NCBI GenBank assembly: GCA_021234155.1
Contig: JAJEKV010000175.1
Location: 186,001 to 250,000 of the forward strand
Direction of reading: 5' to 3'
Origin: Isoetes taiwanensis
Lineage: Eukaryota; Streptophyta; Lycopodiopsida; Isoetales; Isoetaceae
Length of the DNA: 64,000 bases
The notes below the pieces were generated by a model. The model saw only the letters and a list, made by a program, of their open reading frames with translations. It had not been told where the DNA came from and searched no databases. How positions within the stretch are numbered: position 1 is the first letter of the stretch; every line of letters starts with the position of its first letter. This document shows positions 24,239 to 35,362 of the stretch, piece by piece. Position numbers and translations under genes: made by a program.

Positions 24239-24612
24239 TCAAGACAATGAGTCACTTTCAAAATTTTTAGATCTAGGAATATGTAAAATCTCCCAATGAT
24301 CAAAAAAAGTTAATAATTCTCCGGCTTGAGCACTCAGATCCTCCATGTCTTGATGTTTAGTTCGATATTCTCCCAAGATTTGTCTACAAACAAGTTGTGA
24401 GTCTCCATAAATAACAATATGAGAAATACTCATACACCTTGCTTCTTGTAAACCCGCAATGAGGGCTTTGTATTCTCACTGCATTAGAAGAAATATTAGG
24501 GTGAATTCTCCCTATCTTAGTCATCAACTTAAAATCAGATCCTTCAAAATAGCAGCCAGAAGAAGCAATCCCCGCTTTTTTTTTGACATACCTCCATCAA
24601 ACCGTAGATAGG
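24239..24612 (-). pseudogene. Additional RNase H (RVT_3 / archaeal-like type) between protease and RT
   Basis: The minus strand reads LRFDGGMSKK, then in shifted frames a segment fitting NAVEYKALIAGL. From 24433 it reads ISHIVIYGDSQLVCRQILGE, YRTKHQDMEDLSAQA and HIPRSKNFESDSLS. The GDSQLV and HIPRxxNxxxDxLS motifs are those of plant and archaeal-type RNase H (RVT_3), not of the RT-linked RNase H of gypsy elements. Extra RNases H of this type are known in Tat-lineage elements such as Ogre and Retand, where I recall them downstream of the first RNase H. Here the domain is upstream of RT. Confidence 0.82.
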
Positions 24613-24689
24613 CTTTTTTGCCTTCGTGATCGAGATTCAACATGCATGTAAGCAAAGTTGACAACCTCTTCATGTATACTAGCATCCGT

Positions 24690-25100
24690 GCCTAAATTGT
24701 AAACACCCAAATCTTCTTCCTCAGTATGTCCACATCTATGAACCTAATGTTAGCAGATGGATCAGTTTTGTTTGCCGGGCTTGATGAAAGTTGCTCCATT
24801 GAAATGGTGCAGTGCCTTCGCACCATACAGTGTCCGCATCCAATCGCTTTCATCCATCTCCTTCCTAATAATAGATCATAGATATTAGCTTGATTAACAT
24901 TTTCAAAATCAACAACCACAAATGTGGCCAAAGACAATGATTCCCCCTCAGATTCACAGATACATTTCTTACTATTCCCTTAGGCACAACTTTAGCATTT
25001 GAAAAAGATTTTAGAACAATGGAAGTATTATCTTCTACCTTGAGATCCAAAGGCCTTCATAACATGATAAGGCATAACATTAAGAGAAGAACCTCCATCC
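24690..25100 (-). pseudogene. Aspartic protease of the nested gypsy element
   Basis: The minus strand at 25099 starts DGGSSLNVMPYHVMKAFGS, the plant gypsy protease active-site region (D followed by GGS). Further on come VPKGIVRNVSVNL and IYDLLLGRRWMKAIG (the flap to LLGRxW end of the domain). It would cut the gag-pol polyprotein. Frameshifts separate the segments. Confidence 0.8.
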
Positions 25101-25621
25101 AAAAAAAACTTTGTCTAGATGGGAAGTTCCTATAGTAGCACTACAAGTAAAAGCACTGATCTTCGCTTGCTCGTGCAAAGCCACGTAAATATTGTTGCGT
25201 GTTTCAGCAGAACCCTTTCAATATCCGAGTGCTTTTGATCAACTTTTCCCTGTATGATGGTGCAATTCTCGCCAGAAGTTAATAAATCCACAAGAACCTT
25301 TAGAATTTTTCATAAGTAATTCAAATTCATCCAACTCGTAATCTTTCTGCTTATACCTTTGAGCAGAGGAGGAGCTATATTCTCGAGGATCTGATTGAAA
25401 TGTTACCTTTATGAGGTGGAAATGTAACCTGTAGATGCATTTGGATGAGCTCGCACGGGTTCCGCACAACCATAACATCTTGCTCTTCCCGTGCTCTCCC
25501 CACAAGTCTCAATAAAACTTATATTTGACATTTGTTTACCTTTATCTTGTTTTTCAAAATAAGCCTTAACACCTGCAATACTTCTCCTCATGACCTATTT
25601 CCTTGCAAAAAGAGCAAACAG

Positions 25622-25663
25622 ACATTCTCTACCAAAGTGACCTCTTCTATGACACTTAGGACA
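25622..25663 (-). other. CCHC zinc knuckle of gag
   Basis: The minus strand reads CPKCHRRGHFGREC, an exact C-x2-C-x4-H-x4-C nucleocapsid motif with a basic surround (CFARQ before it). It binds genomic RNA in gag proteins. Confidence 0.85.
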
Positions 25664-25699
25664 TTGCCTTGCAAAACACCGCCAGCTCTATGGTAAGGT

Positions 25700-26740
25700 T
25701 TACCACGCTTTGTGCATTCAGAGGTGGGGCATCTTTACTGCTTTTTAATTCAAGAAGTTGTTTGGTAACTTCCAAAAGTGCCTCGTATTACACTTTATCG
25801 ATCTCGATTTCATCTCTCAAACATGAGGATCCAATTCTTCAGCCTTGACTTCTTCTTCTTTTTTTGTACGCATAAACAGAGCAAAGATTAGCAAAATGTA
25901 AATCATGTTCAGCCCCATGATGAGGAGGATAAAATGGATCTCCTCGATCTCTTCATCGAAGATAGCTTAATAGTTCTCGCCCAGATCTACAAAATTTTTT
26001 ACAAATGTTTTATGGATAGAATCCAACTCACCAAATTTTTGTAATTTTAATAACTTCCTATAGATCCTAGGTCTAGACATCAAACCTCCGATAAAGGAAG
26101 CAACTAGGTGCAATGTTGGATGAGTAACCCCATTCCCTGCTACACACTAGCAAATAAGAATTAAATCTCTCCACATACCGCTTTTACACTCTCACCAGTG
26201 TCTAATGGAAAATGAGTTGAGTTCAAAGACAAGATCCCGGGTGAAGTAGCCTTACCAAACCTTGATAGAAACTTGTGTTCCAATTCATCCCCTTTGGTAC
26301 CTATAGACAGCTCAAAAATCGAAAGCCAAGATCTCGCCTCATCACCCTTCATGCATTTGATGAATTCTCGCAAAAACCTGAACCCTTCTTTCTCCCATGT
26401 TCTTCATAATAGTCTTCAAAGTTTTTAGAAAATGGTTGGCATTCATGGAAGAATCATAGCAAGGGGGGAAACAGTATAGTCAACTCAAAATGATAAGGTG
26501 CCGATGGAGGAACAGACCGAAAGGTTGATCCGGGTTCAAAAAGTTTATGAATTTGTGAAGAAGAGGGCACAGAGGAAATATTTGTAATATTTGTAGACCG
26601 ATAGAGAGGAGCCGGTGGAGGAATAGGCAAGTTGGGAGTATTTGTAGCATTAGTGGTAGATCCGGGTAGCCACTCTCATGCTTACTCCTACCAAATCTGG
26701 TTGATTTGTCTCCTCGTGGTTCAGCCAGACTCAAATCTTC
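25700..26740 (-). pseudogene. Gag of the nested gypsy element
   Basis: The frame 26373-26161 (minus) reads REFIKCMKGDEARSWLSIF, then DELEHKFLSRFGKA and DTGESV. This is the retrotransposon gag core (FxxxLxGxAxxWxxxL then F...RF). The N-terminal part to 26740 is proline- and leucine-rich and out of frame. Broken by stops and shifts. Confidence 0.75.
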
Positions 26741-26775
26741 CTTGGTGCCATTGAGTTCAATTTCCGTGTAAAAAT

Positions 26776-26792
26776 CTCTTAGGGATTCTCCA
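26776..26792 (-). promoter_or_regulatory. Candidate primer-binding site of the nested element
   Basis: On the minus strand TGGAGAATCCCTAAGAG begins four bases after the end of the 5' LTR (26797). It starts with TGG as primer sites do, but I cannot name the tRNA. Confidence 0.4.
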
Positions 26793-26796
26793 AAAA

Positions 26797-29136
26797 TGTT
26801 AGCCTAAAACCCGGAATTTTAGTCTAACCTCAAAGGAAGTGCAAACAAACCGGTCAGACCTCCAGATCACTTAGGGTGATCAATCCCCATCATATAAAGC
26901 AAAAGAACTCAATTTGAAATGCTAGATTTCTCAAAATCACTACAAATCCCCGCAAAAAAATCGCCGTAACAAAAATCAGTTTAGCAAATACACCCTTTAA
27001 GATTTTTGAGTTTTGATTTTTGGTATGGTTTATAGACAAGTGGAGGAAGCACCGGGTGAAAGTCCTGACTCGATTTGATAGAGGAAGGCCAAGAAAATCT
27101 ATGTCAAAGTTCAAGAAAAAATTGGTCAATGCCAAAACAGAGAGCCAAAATTTGCAAATATAGTTTGGTGATGAATCTTGAGTTGGAATTTGTATAAACA
27201 AATTTCAAAATAAACTCTAGATCATGTGCATAAGGTTTTCTTGACAAGCAAACACTATGATATTTACCGAGATGGGCCAAAGTCTCGATTTCTCGGCCAC
27301 AGCTTATGACGCTTATGGAAAAACTATTTTTCTTTTTGTTTTCTTTACATATAAGCAATACTCAAACCTTTTAAAGAATGGGACACCTACTATTTAATTT
27401 GGATTCTACTTTAAATATCTGGTTTCTATTAGTTTAGACAAAGTGTAACAACTTGAAACAAAAGAAGATGGAAACACTATTTGTCCAGTGCAATGAATAT
27501 GCATTCAAATCATAAGATATCACAGAGTTTAGAATTCTCCAGTAATACCCAAAATAATGCTTGAGAACAGATCCCAAGGCATTGTCAACTTCAAAACCCA
27601 AAAATTATCGAAAGAGAAAATAATAAGATAATTTGAGTAGCAAGAGGGAGTTTTGATGTCAAATAAGTCACAACAGAGCCTGGCCTTCAATCAAAATACA
27701 ACCAATCTTCAATCTCGAAAGGTGATTAGCGTAATTTGAGGTAGAACAGATCAAGAGAATATCAGAATATAGAAATCGCCTGCATCACGAGGTATATCTC
27801 CTCCGGGGGGTGATGATTTGATCTCGGGATGCCGGCTTAAGAACCGCTTTTCCCCAAAACTAGCTCTACCGAAAGTGATTTTAGGCCTAATTTGAGCAAT
27901 TTCTATCAAACCAAGTGCCACAGAGGATCACCGAGGTCTCTAAAAGGTTCGTGAGCTGATTTCGAGAAAAATTGGCGATTCAATCAAGTTATGGCACCTA
28001 ATTGGCCGATTTAGCAGTTCCCCTATTTCTTAGGGTTCATCGAAAAATTTTGAAGGCCATATATCCCACAAAGCTAAAATGATTCCGAGGCTCATGTATA
28101 TAAGGCTTAATGCTGACCCAAATAATAACCGTATGCGTACACGCAGAGGGGACACCCAGCCTGTGTTCCGCCCCCACCCGCCACGGGAAATGAGAATGGA
28201 AATGGGGGTGACGTGGAATGATGTAGAAATAGATAGGGTAAATAGGCTAGAATAGGTTTTTTTCTTTTTTTTTTTATGGCACGATCCCAAGAAATAATAT
28301 TTGAGGAATTTTCCAAAGTCTTTTTGAATTTTGAAAAGGCCAACATAGCTATTTTTTGCCAAGCTCCAAATCTAGAGTGTTTTCAAGTCAAATTGAGATA
28401 CTTGAAATTTTGCCCATTTTGACCATGGTCAATGAGTTTTCAACCTTGGGAATGGTGAAAAATCATAGGAAGAGGGTGAAAAGATAGGAAAAAAAAAAAA
28501 AAGCTATGGCAGGATTTAGGGAAATAAGATGAAAGTAAAATTCAAGCCTCCTTGCTCTTGAAGTTTTTCATGATCTCTTGAGAGCAATTCACAAGTGGAG
28601 GTGAGGCCAATAAAAATATAGGTAGTGAAGTAATGAAAGAAGGCATGACAAGGTGGAAATGGGGTATAAAAAGATGAAAGGAAAGTGGATATGGAATGGA
28701 TGAAATGGATAAAGGATGGAAACCCCTCAGAGCACATGATCTTATCTCCAAAGCTCAAATCATACCTCATAACTTTGCTCAAGGCCCTAGGGTCTTCCAA
28801 ACTTCTAAAAAGGTCTTCCAATCTTCAAGGCCTAAACAAGAGCAAAATTCACCTTTAAAGTGACATCTTCATAGGTGTGACTTCCAAACCATTGGTGCAA
28901 CTCCATTTAGCTCCATATGAGTAAATATGAGCAACATGCTTATAACTCCTTGTATAGCTTGCTATATCCTTTGCCCGGTCTTCAAGAAATAAGAATGTAA
29001 CTAGAAAATTTCCTCAAAGGAAAGAATTAGGCTATACAACCAAGATCCCAAGGGTCTTCCAAACTTGAGCCAATTTCTTCCAAACTCTAGCAGATCAAAA
29101 TAACACTAACTCTTACCATATGAGTAATAGGAAAGT
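26797..29136 (-). repeat. 5' LTR of the nested gypsy element, outer end truncated by 114 bp
   Basis: Matches 17169-19512. At 29136/29137 similarity stops inside the LTR, so its outermost 114 bp are missing and outer-element sequence follows at once. A deletion after insertion would also have removed the target duplication. Confidence 0.85.
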
Positions 29137-30467
29137 CCAAGGTAGGTAACTGGACAATTAAAAATTTGGATAACCAAATCTTAAAGGTCGTAAAGAGTAG
29201 GTAACCAATCCTATAAGTTGGATCCAATGCCCGGGATGACAATTAAAACTTAAAGATCCATAGTGTTTTCGGGTAAAAGTCTCCTAAAGAAACACATTCC
29301 TAATCGAAGGAAGTCTTTGGAGGAGACCAAAGTTCATTTGAAAGCAATAGGCGATCACCAAGAGATTGTTCGAAGAGGTTCTTCTTGTCGATCCTATAAG
29401 GAAGACAAGAATATCTCAATCCTCCAAATACCCGCTGAAGACACTTACAAGTGGAAGGCGCCACGTGGGCACTACAAATAGATCTTGAGAAGCAATTACC
29501 CAACTCATGGAGCAATGCAATGGATAATTGCATCATTAAGAAGTCGACATCGATACCCAAGAAATTGGCTCGGGGCATGTCGATTTGGGTTTAGATTAAA
29601 TTTCATGTGTAGCTAAAGATTAATCCACGACGCAAGACCTATGCTAGGTATGGGTTGCATCGCGTTGTTACCGATGATGAGACCACTAAGTTGATCTCTA
29701 GGGGCGTGGTGTAATGTCATTGTAGGCATGACCGCTGGTTTTGCTTGCAAGTTGGGAGGTAGATTAGAAGGTCTACTTCGTCCCCGCGGAAATGTCGGCT
29801 CGGCCACCTCGAGAGATAAGAGGTCATTCAGGAATGCATGATAGGAAAAGCACCTCTAGTCAATGCCTCACGGGAGGGCCCTTCACGCCCATATCACCAA
29901 GGACCCCTATCTCCCCACGTTAGCCAACTACGACCGTAGGCATGAGTGGCATATAGGCATGATAGGGCCGTCTCCACGGCCATGATGGAAGAAACATAAT
30001 CTTCCTATGCGGGAGATATGCCTTGCATCCATATAATTGTATTTAATGGGTGGTTCCCTAGCAGTCAATATCTATAATAATTAAATGTATGCTAGGCGTG
30101 AGTGTGGACCTGCAGGCCAATAGGGGAGTCTAATTCCTAGGAAGGTCACCTTGCAAAGACTTGCAACACATAATTTTGTCCGCGAATGTGTTGTAAGGAA
30201 GCGATGTGGAACCTTAAGTAGGGAAATTTTGGAACTATGTTAATAATAATAATGGTGTAAGCTATAAAATTTTGTGAATAATAAAGTAAGAGGGTGAAAG
30301 ACTCCTTACCATAGTATGATATTAAACAAGGATGTGTTATAGAAATTAAAACTTAAATAGTACCTTGGGGTAATTTTGCTATACATCCTATGTGTATTAA
30401 ATGTGATTGCAAGATATGCAGGTTTCCAAGGTGGGGAGACGCGTGATCTTTGAGGGCGACATCAAGT
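29137..30467 (+). other. Outer-element internal region, right part
   Basis: Continuation of the outer retrotransposon after the nested insertion. A 72-codon plus-strand frame at 29263-29481 has charged residues but no known domain. No pol motifs were found. Confidence 0.5.
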
Positions 30468-30481
30468 CAAGGTGGGGAGAA
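30468..30481 (+). promoter_or_regulatory. Polypurine tract of the outer element
   Basis: CAAGGTGGGGAGAA directly precedes the right LTR (TGTGGCG). A second similar tract (CAAGGTGGGGAGAC) lies about 45 bp upstream. Confidence 0.75.
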
Positions 30482-32095
30482 TGTGGCGTTCGGCATAATA
30501 TATACGCCCCAATAATGATATTATCTTGCCACATCACCGCATACATATCACGGATGACATGTACTCGCTGAGACGATAAGGTTGCACCTAGGGGCAAGAG
30601 TTGCACCTAGGGGGGCAACATCGAACGTTAGCATGTTAAATAAACATACACATAAATAACCCCATGGACCCCATTGCCAATTGGCTAAATCCCATTTGGC
30701 CAATGTCTAACCTAACCCTAAGGGTTCTATATAAGGGCTAAAACCCCTAGACCCTAGCTCTCTTTTCGTTTTGACCATTTAGGGTTTTTCTAGAGTTCCT
30801 TCCCATTTTCGCATTTAGGGTTCTCTTGGGCCATTTTCGCCAAGGTAGGACCCCATTAAGATTGCTAGGCTCGAAAGCGGATTTGCACAGAATATTGAGT
30901 AGCCCATTGTTCACAAGATCGAGAGTATGGACGCCTTCCAAGGATCGAGGGCAGTCGAGGAGGCGGTATCTAGTCATTACATTTGTGCAAAACCGAGTCT
31001 TTGGGCATGGCAATATCTTGGGGTTTAGCATGTTAGATCATCTCTAGAGGCCTTATAGATCCAGAGATCCGAAGCTCTAACAAAGGAACCCAAACTCTGT
31101 TATGTAGTTAGTTAGTTTAGATGTTATTTTCTATTTCGGTTAGATGATGATGGATGTATTTCACTCTGTGATCTCCATGTATGGGAAAGGGGGTAGAGAC
31201 CCAAAGGCATGTAGTAGATGTTCCTAGCATAGCACCTTAGTTCCACTGTTACATGCGGCCGTGCAGCCCACCGTCGTGGGTGAAGGGGCTAGAAGTTGAT
31301 AAGGGAGGAACTTGTCTCATCATGGACCGACCCCTCGGTAGTAAGGCCTGCTCGGGGTCTCTGCAGGGCTAGGCTTAATGGCTTGTCACTGCGTGTGGGC
31401 AAGGCATGAGCTCGACACTGCCGTGGGTGGTGGATATGACCTTCCGGTGAGTTCAAGTCGAATAAGGGCGGTGGCCCTCTAGCCTTTGTGATGAGCATGG
31501 ATGCCTCCGGAGGAGAGGCAACTCTCTTCCTGCCTCATCGGGGCTGGGGAGATGCAACCCAGTAGTAGTAGCCCCTCTGGCTATTCACCCGGCAGGCTAC
31601 GGTCAAGTCCCAACACTTTTCAGCCTACTCTGCAAAGTGTGCATGGGAGGGCGGATGGAGTGGATTACCCTAAGCCATGTTCTATGCCCAAATCCATTGC
31701 CATGAATTACATGCGCAATGAACTCGGAGACCCTAGCCGTCAGTCATCCCCACGAGTCCGGGAGCCCGGTAGGATCTCCCCTCTTGTTATTTATGTTATG
31801 TGATGATGTTATTTCTATGGTATTGCTATCTACGTGATGTTGTATTGTATTCACCTCTCGAGGTACTTGTATTTGTTTCATGCTAGTTGTGCTCCGCGTT
31901 TGTTTATTCACGCCCGCAGATAGGTCGACCCGATGGAAGACGGGTGAATGACACATCCATTCTTCCCTTTGTCGGCTCATCCCGATGGGAGTGGAGTCGT
32001 GGATGGCCCCCGCCGATTAGTCTGCCGGGGGGAATGCTCCTCCTTCCGAATCACGATGTGGGCATCGTTATAAGGAGTAGGGGACGTCCGCGACA
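30482..32095 (+). repeat. Right LTR of the outer retrotransposon
   Basis: Direct repeat of 9362-10972 with the same TATA box (30728-30735). It ends near GTCCGCGACA before an unrelated T-rich run. Confidence 0.87.
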
Positions 32096-32932
32096 TCCAT
32101 TTTTTTTTTCAAAGAAAGCAACCACAGAAATATAGGAAGAAATCCAAAACCACGCTTGTGAAGGAAGAAACGCGATCACGCTCGTTTTTAGTTAGCGGTT
32201 ATAAATGCACCATAAATGTATGCGACCACGGTGCTTATAAGCTTTTAATTTAGAAGACACGTGTCGATTGCACCGAATTAGTAAGGAAGAAATAGAATTG
32301 AGAACAAAAAAGGCAAAAGAAATTAGATAGGAAGGATTACTAATAGATGTTTCACCATACTTTTCTTGTTGAAAAAAAAAAAACATAAGATGTACATATG
32401 ATGTAGCTGAGAAATGCAAAGCTTTTGATTCTTCAATAATAGATGAATAAAAATGACGATGTTAGATAAAAGTATGTTATAGTTCCTAGAAAATACATAC
32501 CCTTAGAATGGAGAAAATGTGCATAGAAATGGACAATTGAAGAGGATACAACAAAGATATCACTAATTGGTATCAACAACTATGAAGTGGTTTTAGATCC
32601 ATTTATTTAGGTATATTTGTTATCATCCTTATATCTTTGATCCCTTTAGAACGAAGTGCCCAAGCAAAAAAGCCCTAGAGAAATTTTTTCCTAGTTTGGG
32701 GGGAGAGCATTTCCCCTTATTTCAGGCCCATATTAAAAGAAGTACTCCTACAACTGGCTTCCTCTCCTCCTATGTTTCCTCTCTTTGGCTCATAATAGAT
32801 TACTTCGATTTCTATGGCTATGATGGCACCACGTGGCAGAGAAATGCTCTCCTATCTTTAGGTGAAAGTAGGGGGGGAGACCACCGGCGGTTTCGGTGGA
32901 AATCCGGTGGCGCCCCATGGCGGTAGAAATTC
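32096..32932. other. Intergenic, nothing recognised
   Basis: AT-rich. One GACACGTGTC palindrome near 32258. No supported gene. Confidence 0.5.
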
Positions 32933-32961
32933 CCCCTGCCACGTCGGCAGGGGTATAAATA
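32933..32961 (+). promoter_or_regulatory. Promoter-like module: 8-bp inverted repeat around ACGTC joined to a TATA box
   Basis: CCCCTGCC, ACGTC, GGCAGGGG (32933-32953) is followed without a gap by TATAAATA (32954-32961). CACGTC is an ABRE/G-box-like core. Pyrimidine-rich leader-like sequence follows (32970-33020, 33120-33170). It may drive a plus-strand transcript, possibly the gene at 35 kb, but the link is inferred. 32962-35112 otherwise holds no supported exon. Confidence 0.4.
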
Positions 32962-35362
32962 CAATTTTTCTAATTCTTTAATGCCCTTTTTTTTTTCTTT
33001 GGAGCTTTTTTTTTTTTTGCCGAAGCGGTGGAGGCCCGAGTTTTTCGTTGGGCGCTAAGCCCGTGGCGGCAGCGTCGAGTGAGTGGCCAATCGAGGCGCC
33101 GGGATCTAAACTTTGGTTTGATGTCGTTTTCTTCGATTTTTTCTTTGTTTTTTTCTTTCTTTCATTTAGTTATCGATTTCGGTTTTTCTTGCGTGGTTTT
33201 GTGTAGATCTGCTCCTCTGAGTTGTTTTTTGGCGGTAAATCTTCGGATTTAGTCGCTGGATTTACTCTATTATTTGACCATTTTGATGCCGCTGACTCTG
33301 TCACGCCCGTTCGGGAAGTTGGGTTGTTTAGCGGCATTGAGGAGTCGCAAAGGCAAACCTGTGTTTCGGTTGGAGTAGTAGTGTTCTTTTTTTGTGGGCG
33401 ATTTGATCTGAGCGTCTATATTTTCCACTCTGCCTTTTATTTTCTGCCCAAAAATCATTAGTGCTCAATCTCTATGTGGTGTTTGTTTTGGTATCCACCT
33501 CCGGGTGATTCTATTTGTTGCTAGGAGGTGTTAGAAGGAGAGTGTATTACAATCAAAGCTAAGATAACGAAGATTGTTAATAGCCTAGGAGGATTAAATG
33601 CTTTCTGAGACAAGAGCATGCCATTCATCCTCACCCATATTCCATGTTACGCTTGAAGGTTCTGTTTGAGGAAAAGATTTGTGAGATATAATAGGGCGAA
33701 GGTGCGGAAGAACACGACTAGCGTGTTTCTTGGCATGTTGTTTCTATGGCAACCGCCCGGTTGGTTTATTGTAGACCGTGCTTATGGCGATGGAAGCCGG
33801 GCTGTGTGAGGGTAAATTGAGCTGCCCTTATGGCGGTGGAATCCAAAGATCTCTGCCTAAAGATCCAAAGAGCTAATTCTGGGCTTTTAAACTGTGTTTG
33901 CATGCCAGATTAATGACGTCTTAAAATGGTAATGCCCTTTTCAACGTGTTTTAAAATGTGAAACTTTTTTGAATTTAAGCTGTATTGAAAAATCTCTTTG
34001 TAATCTTATTGTATTGAAAAATTATGTGGTGGCGGCGCCACCAGACCGCCATGCCGCCAATAAAACACTCAAAAACAGTTAAAAAAGACATGAAAAAACC
34101 TTAGCAGGTAATCTCAAGGAATTTCTAGGTGGTGTAGGTTACGAATGGGCGCCCGCAATTCCTTACACGGAGACCAGGCTCGCTCTCCCGGGCTCACCAG
34201 GCCCTTACTCTACATAGGGGCCTCCAGGCGCTCATTATCTCTCATAAAAAACCCCTGCAAATTAGTCAATTTGCACTCTCTGAGATAAAAAAGCCTTTGC
34301 AAATTACGTTACTGCACTATCTGATCAGTACCAACAGGCACTGGAATCTCTGCTGCTGAAACCTCCTTATGTCATAGAGTGGGATTTTATAACTCGAAGG
34401 AGCCATTTCGCAGGCTTCCCAGAGCACGAGAAGAACACGTGCAAGGCAAAATTTCTTGACCATTCTGTTCTCAAGGCCCTAATTCTCACCCAAATTAGGG
34501 GACAATTGAACGCCAAATTTCCAATGCCAATATCATGGTTGGGTCGTGATTTCTTTCGGTGGTGTATTTTCCTGATGCGATGTGGCATGGCCAATATCCC
34601 GGAATCCTAATCGGGTATGAAAGTTCCTGATTACCGGTTACAGAAACACAGAAATTTATGTTCCTGCTTGTTCTGTCTGACCTTATACAGAAGCTGAAGA
34701 ATAGCTATTGTTGTTTTGCGTCTATTCCGACCTTGTACAACAGCTGAAGAAGAGTTATGAAAGGGAAACAGAGGTCAAAACCAAACAGAGATCAAAATCA
34801 TAGCACTATAGGCATGAACGGTGAGCTCAAAATCACTCCCCAACCATGATATTGTAAGGGTAGGAAAACTGGTAAGTGATTCACCGGCTTGTAGCTACCG
34901 GCTAACGCCGGTCGCTCCCCATCCGGAAATCACTTCCCATTGTCTTACCGTTATACATTGCCACATCGGCAACGGGGTTGCAATTGGCAGGTCATGCAGT
35001 TAGAGGCAAACGTGGGCTAATTGGCCCTTAGAACCAACTAACCAACAAAGGAAAGAAAGAACCCAAAACCCAACCAAAACCCAGTACCCAAAACCCAGAA
35101 CCCTAACTTTTGATGCCAGGCATGCAAAAATCACAGCGACTGTGCGGCCATGAGTACCGGGTGAGGCGATGCACATCGTCTATGTAAGGTTATAATCTCC
35201 CTGCTTATTATTTTGTCTGCCATTTTGAACTTCTTAGAATCTTTTGCCAATATTGATTACGTTCAGCTGTATCCGGGATCATTGTGGTTTCTGTGAATCT
35301 GATTCCCAGCAGTTAGCTGTGCTGATCCTTTAGGTTTATGGTTTTGGGAAACTAGTGGAAGG

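Larger units (their letters stand above)
17169..29136 (-). mobile_element. Nested autonomous Ty3/gypsy retrotransposon (minus strand)
   Basis: Two direct repeats, 17169-19626 and 26797-29136, frame a minus-strand pol region. On the minus strand the order is gag (about 26740-25700), CCHC knuckle (25663-25622), protease (about 25100-24690), an RNase H of the RVT_3 type (24612-24239), reverse transcriptase (about 23950-23270), a second RNase H (about 23020-22720) and integrase (about 22330-21390). On the minus strand the complete LTR starts TGTTGCCCC and ends GGCTAACA. The 5' LTR (right side) lacks 114 bp of its outer end. All frames are broken by many single-base shifts. The LTRs are identical over several hundred bases, so insertion was probably recent. 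Confidence 0.9.
9362..32095 (+). mobile_element. Outer LTR retrotransposon, non-autonomous (LARD-like), split by a nested gypsy element
   Basis: Two direct repeats of about 1.61 kb (9362-10972 and 30482-32095) start with TG and end with CA. A degenerate iMet-type primer-binding site follows the left LTR, and a polypurine tract (GGTGGGGAGAA) directly precedes the right LTR. The orientation is therefore plus. After removing the nested element at 17169-29136, the internal region is 10973-17168 plus 29137-30481, about 7.5 kb. It shows no protease, reverse transcriptase, RNase H or integrase motifs, only a possible gag-like frame at 12775-13490 and further broken frames. No matching 5-bp target duplication was found (TAGAG on the left, TCCAT on the right), so one end may be altered or misplaced by a few bases. 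Confidence 0.85.
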
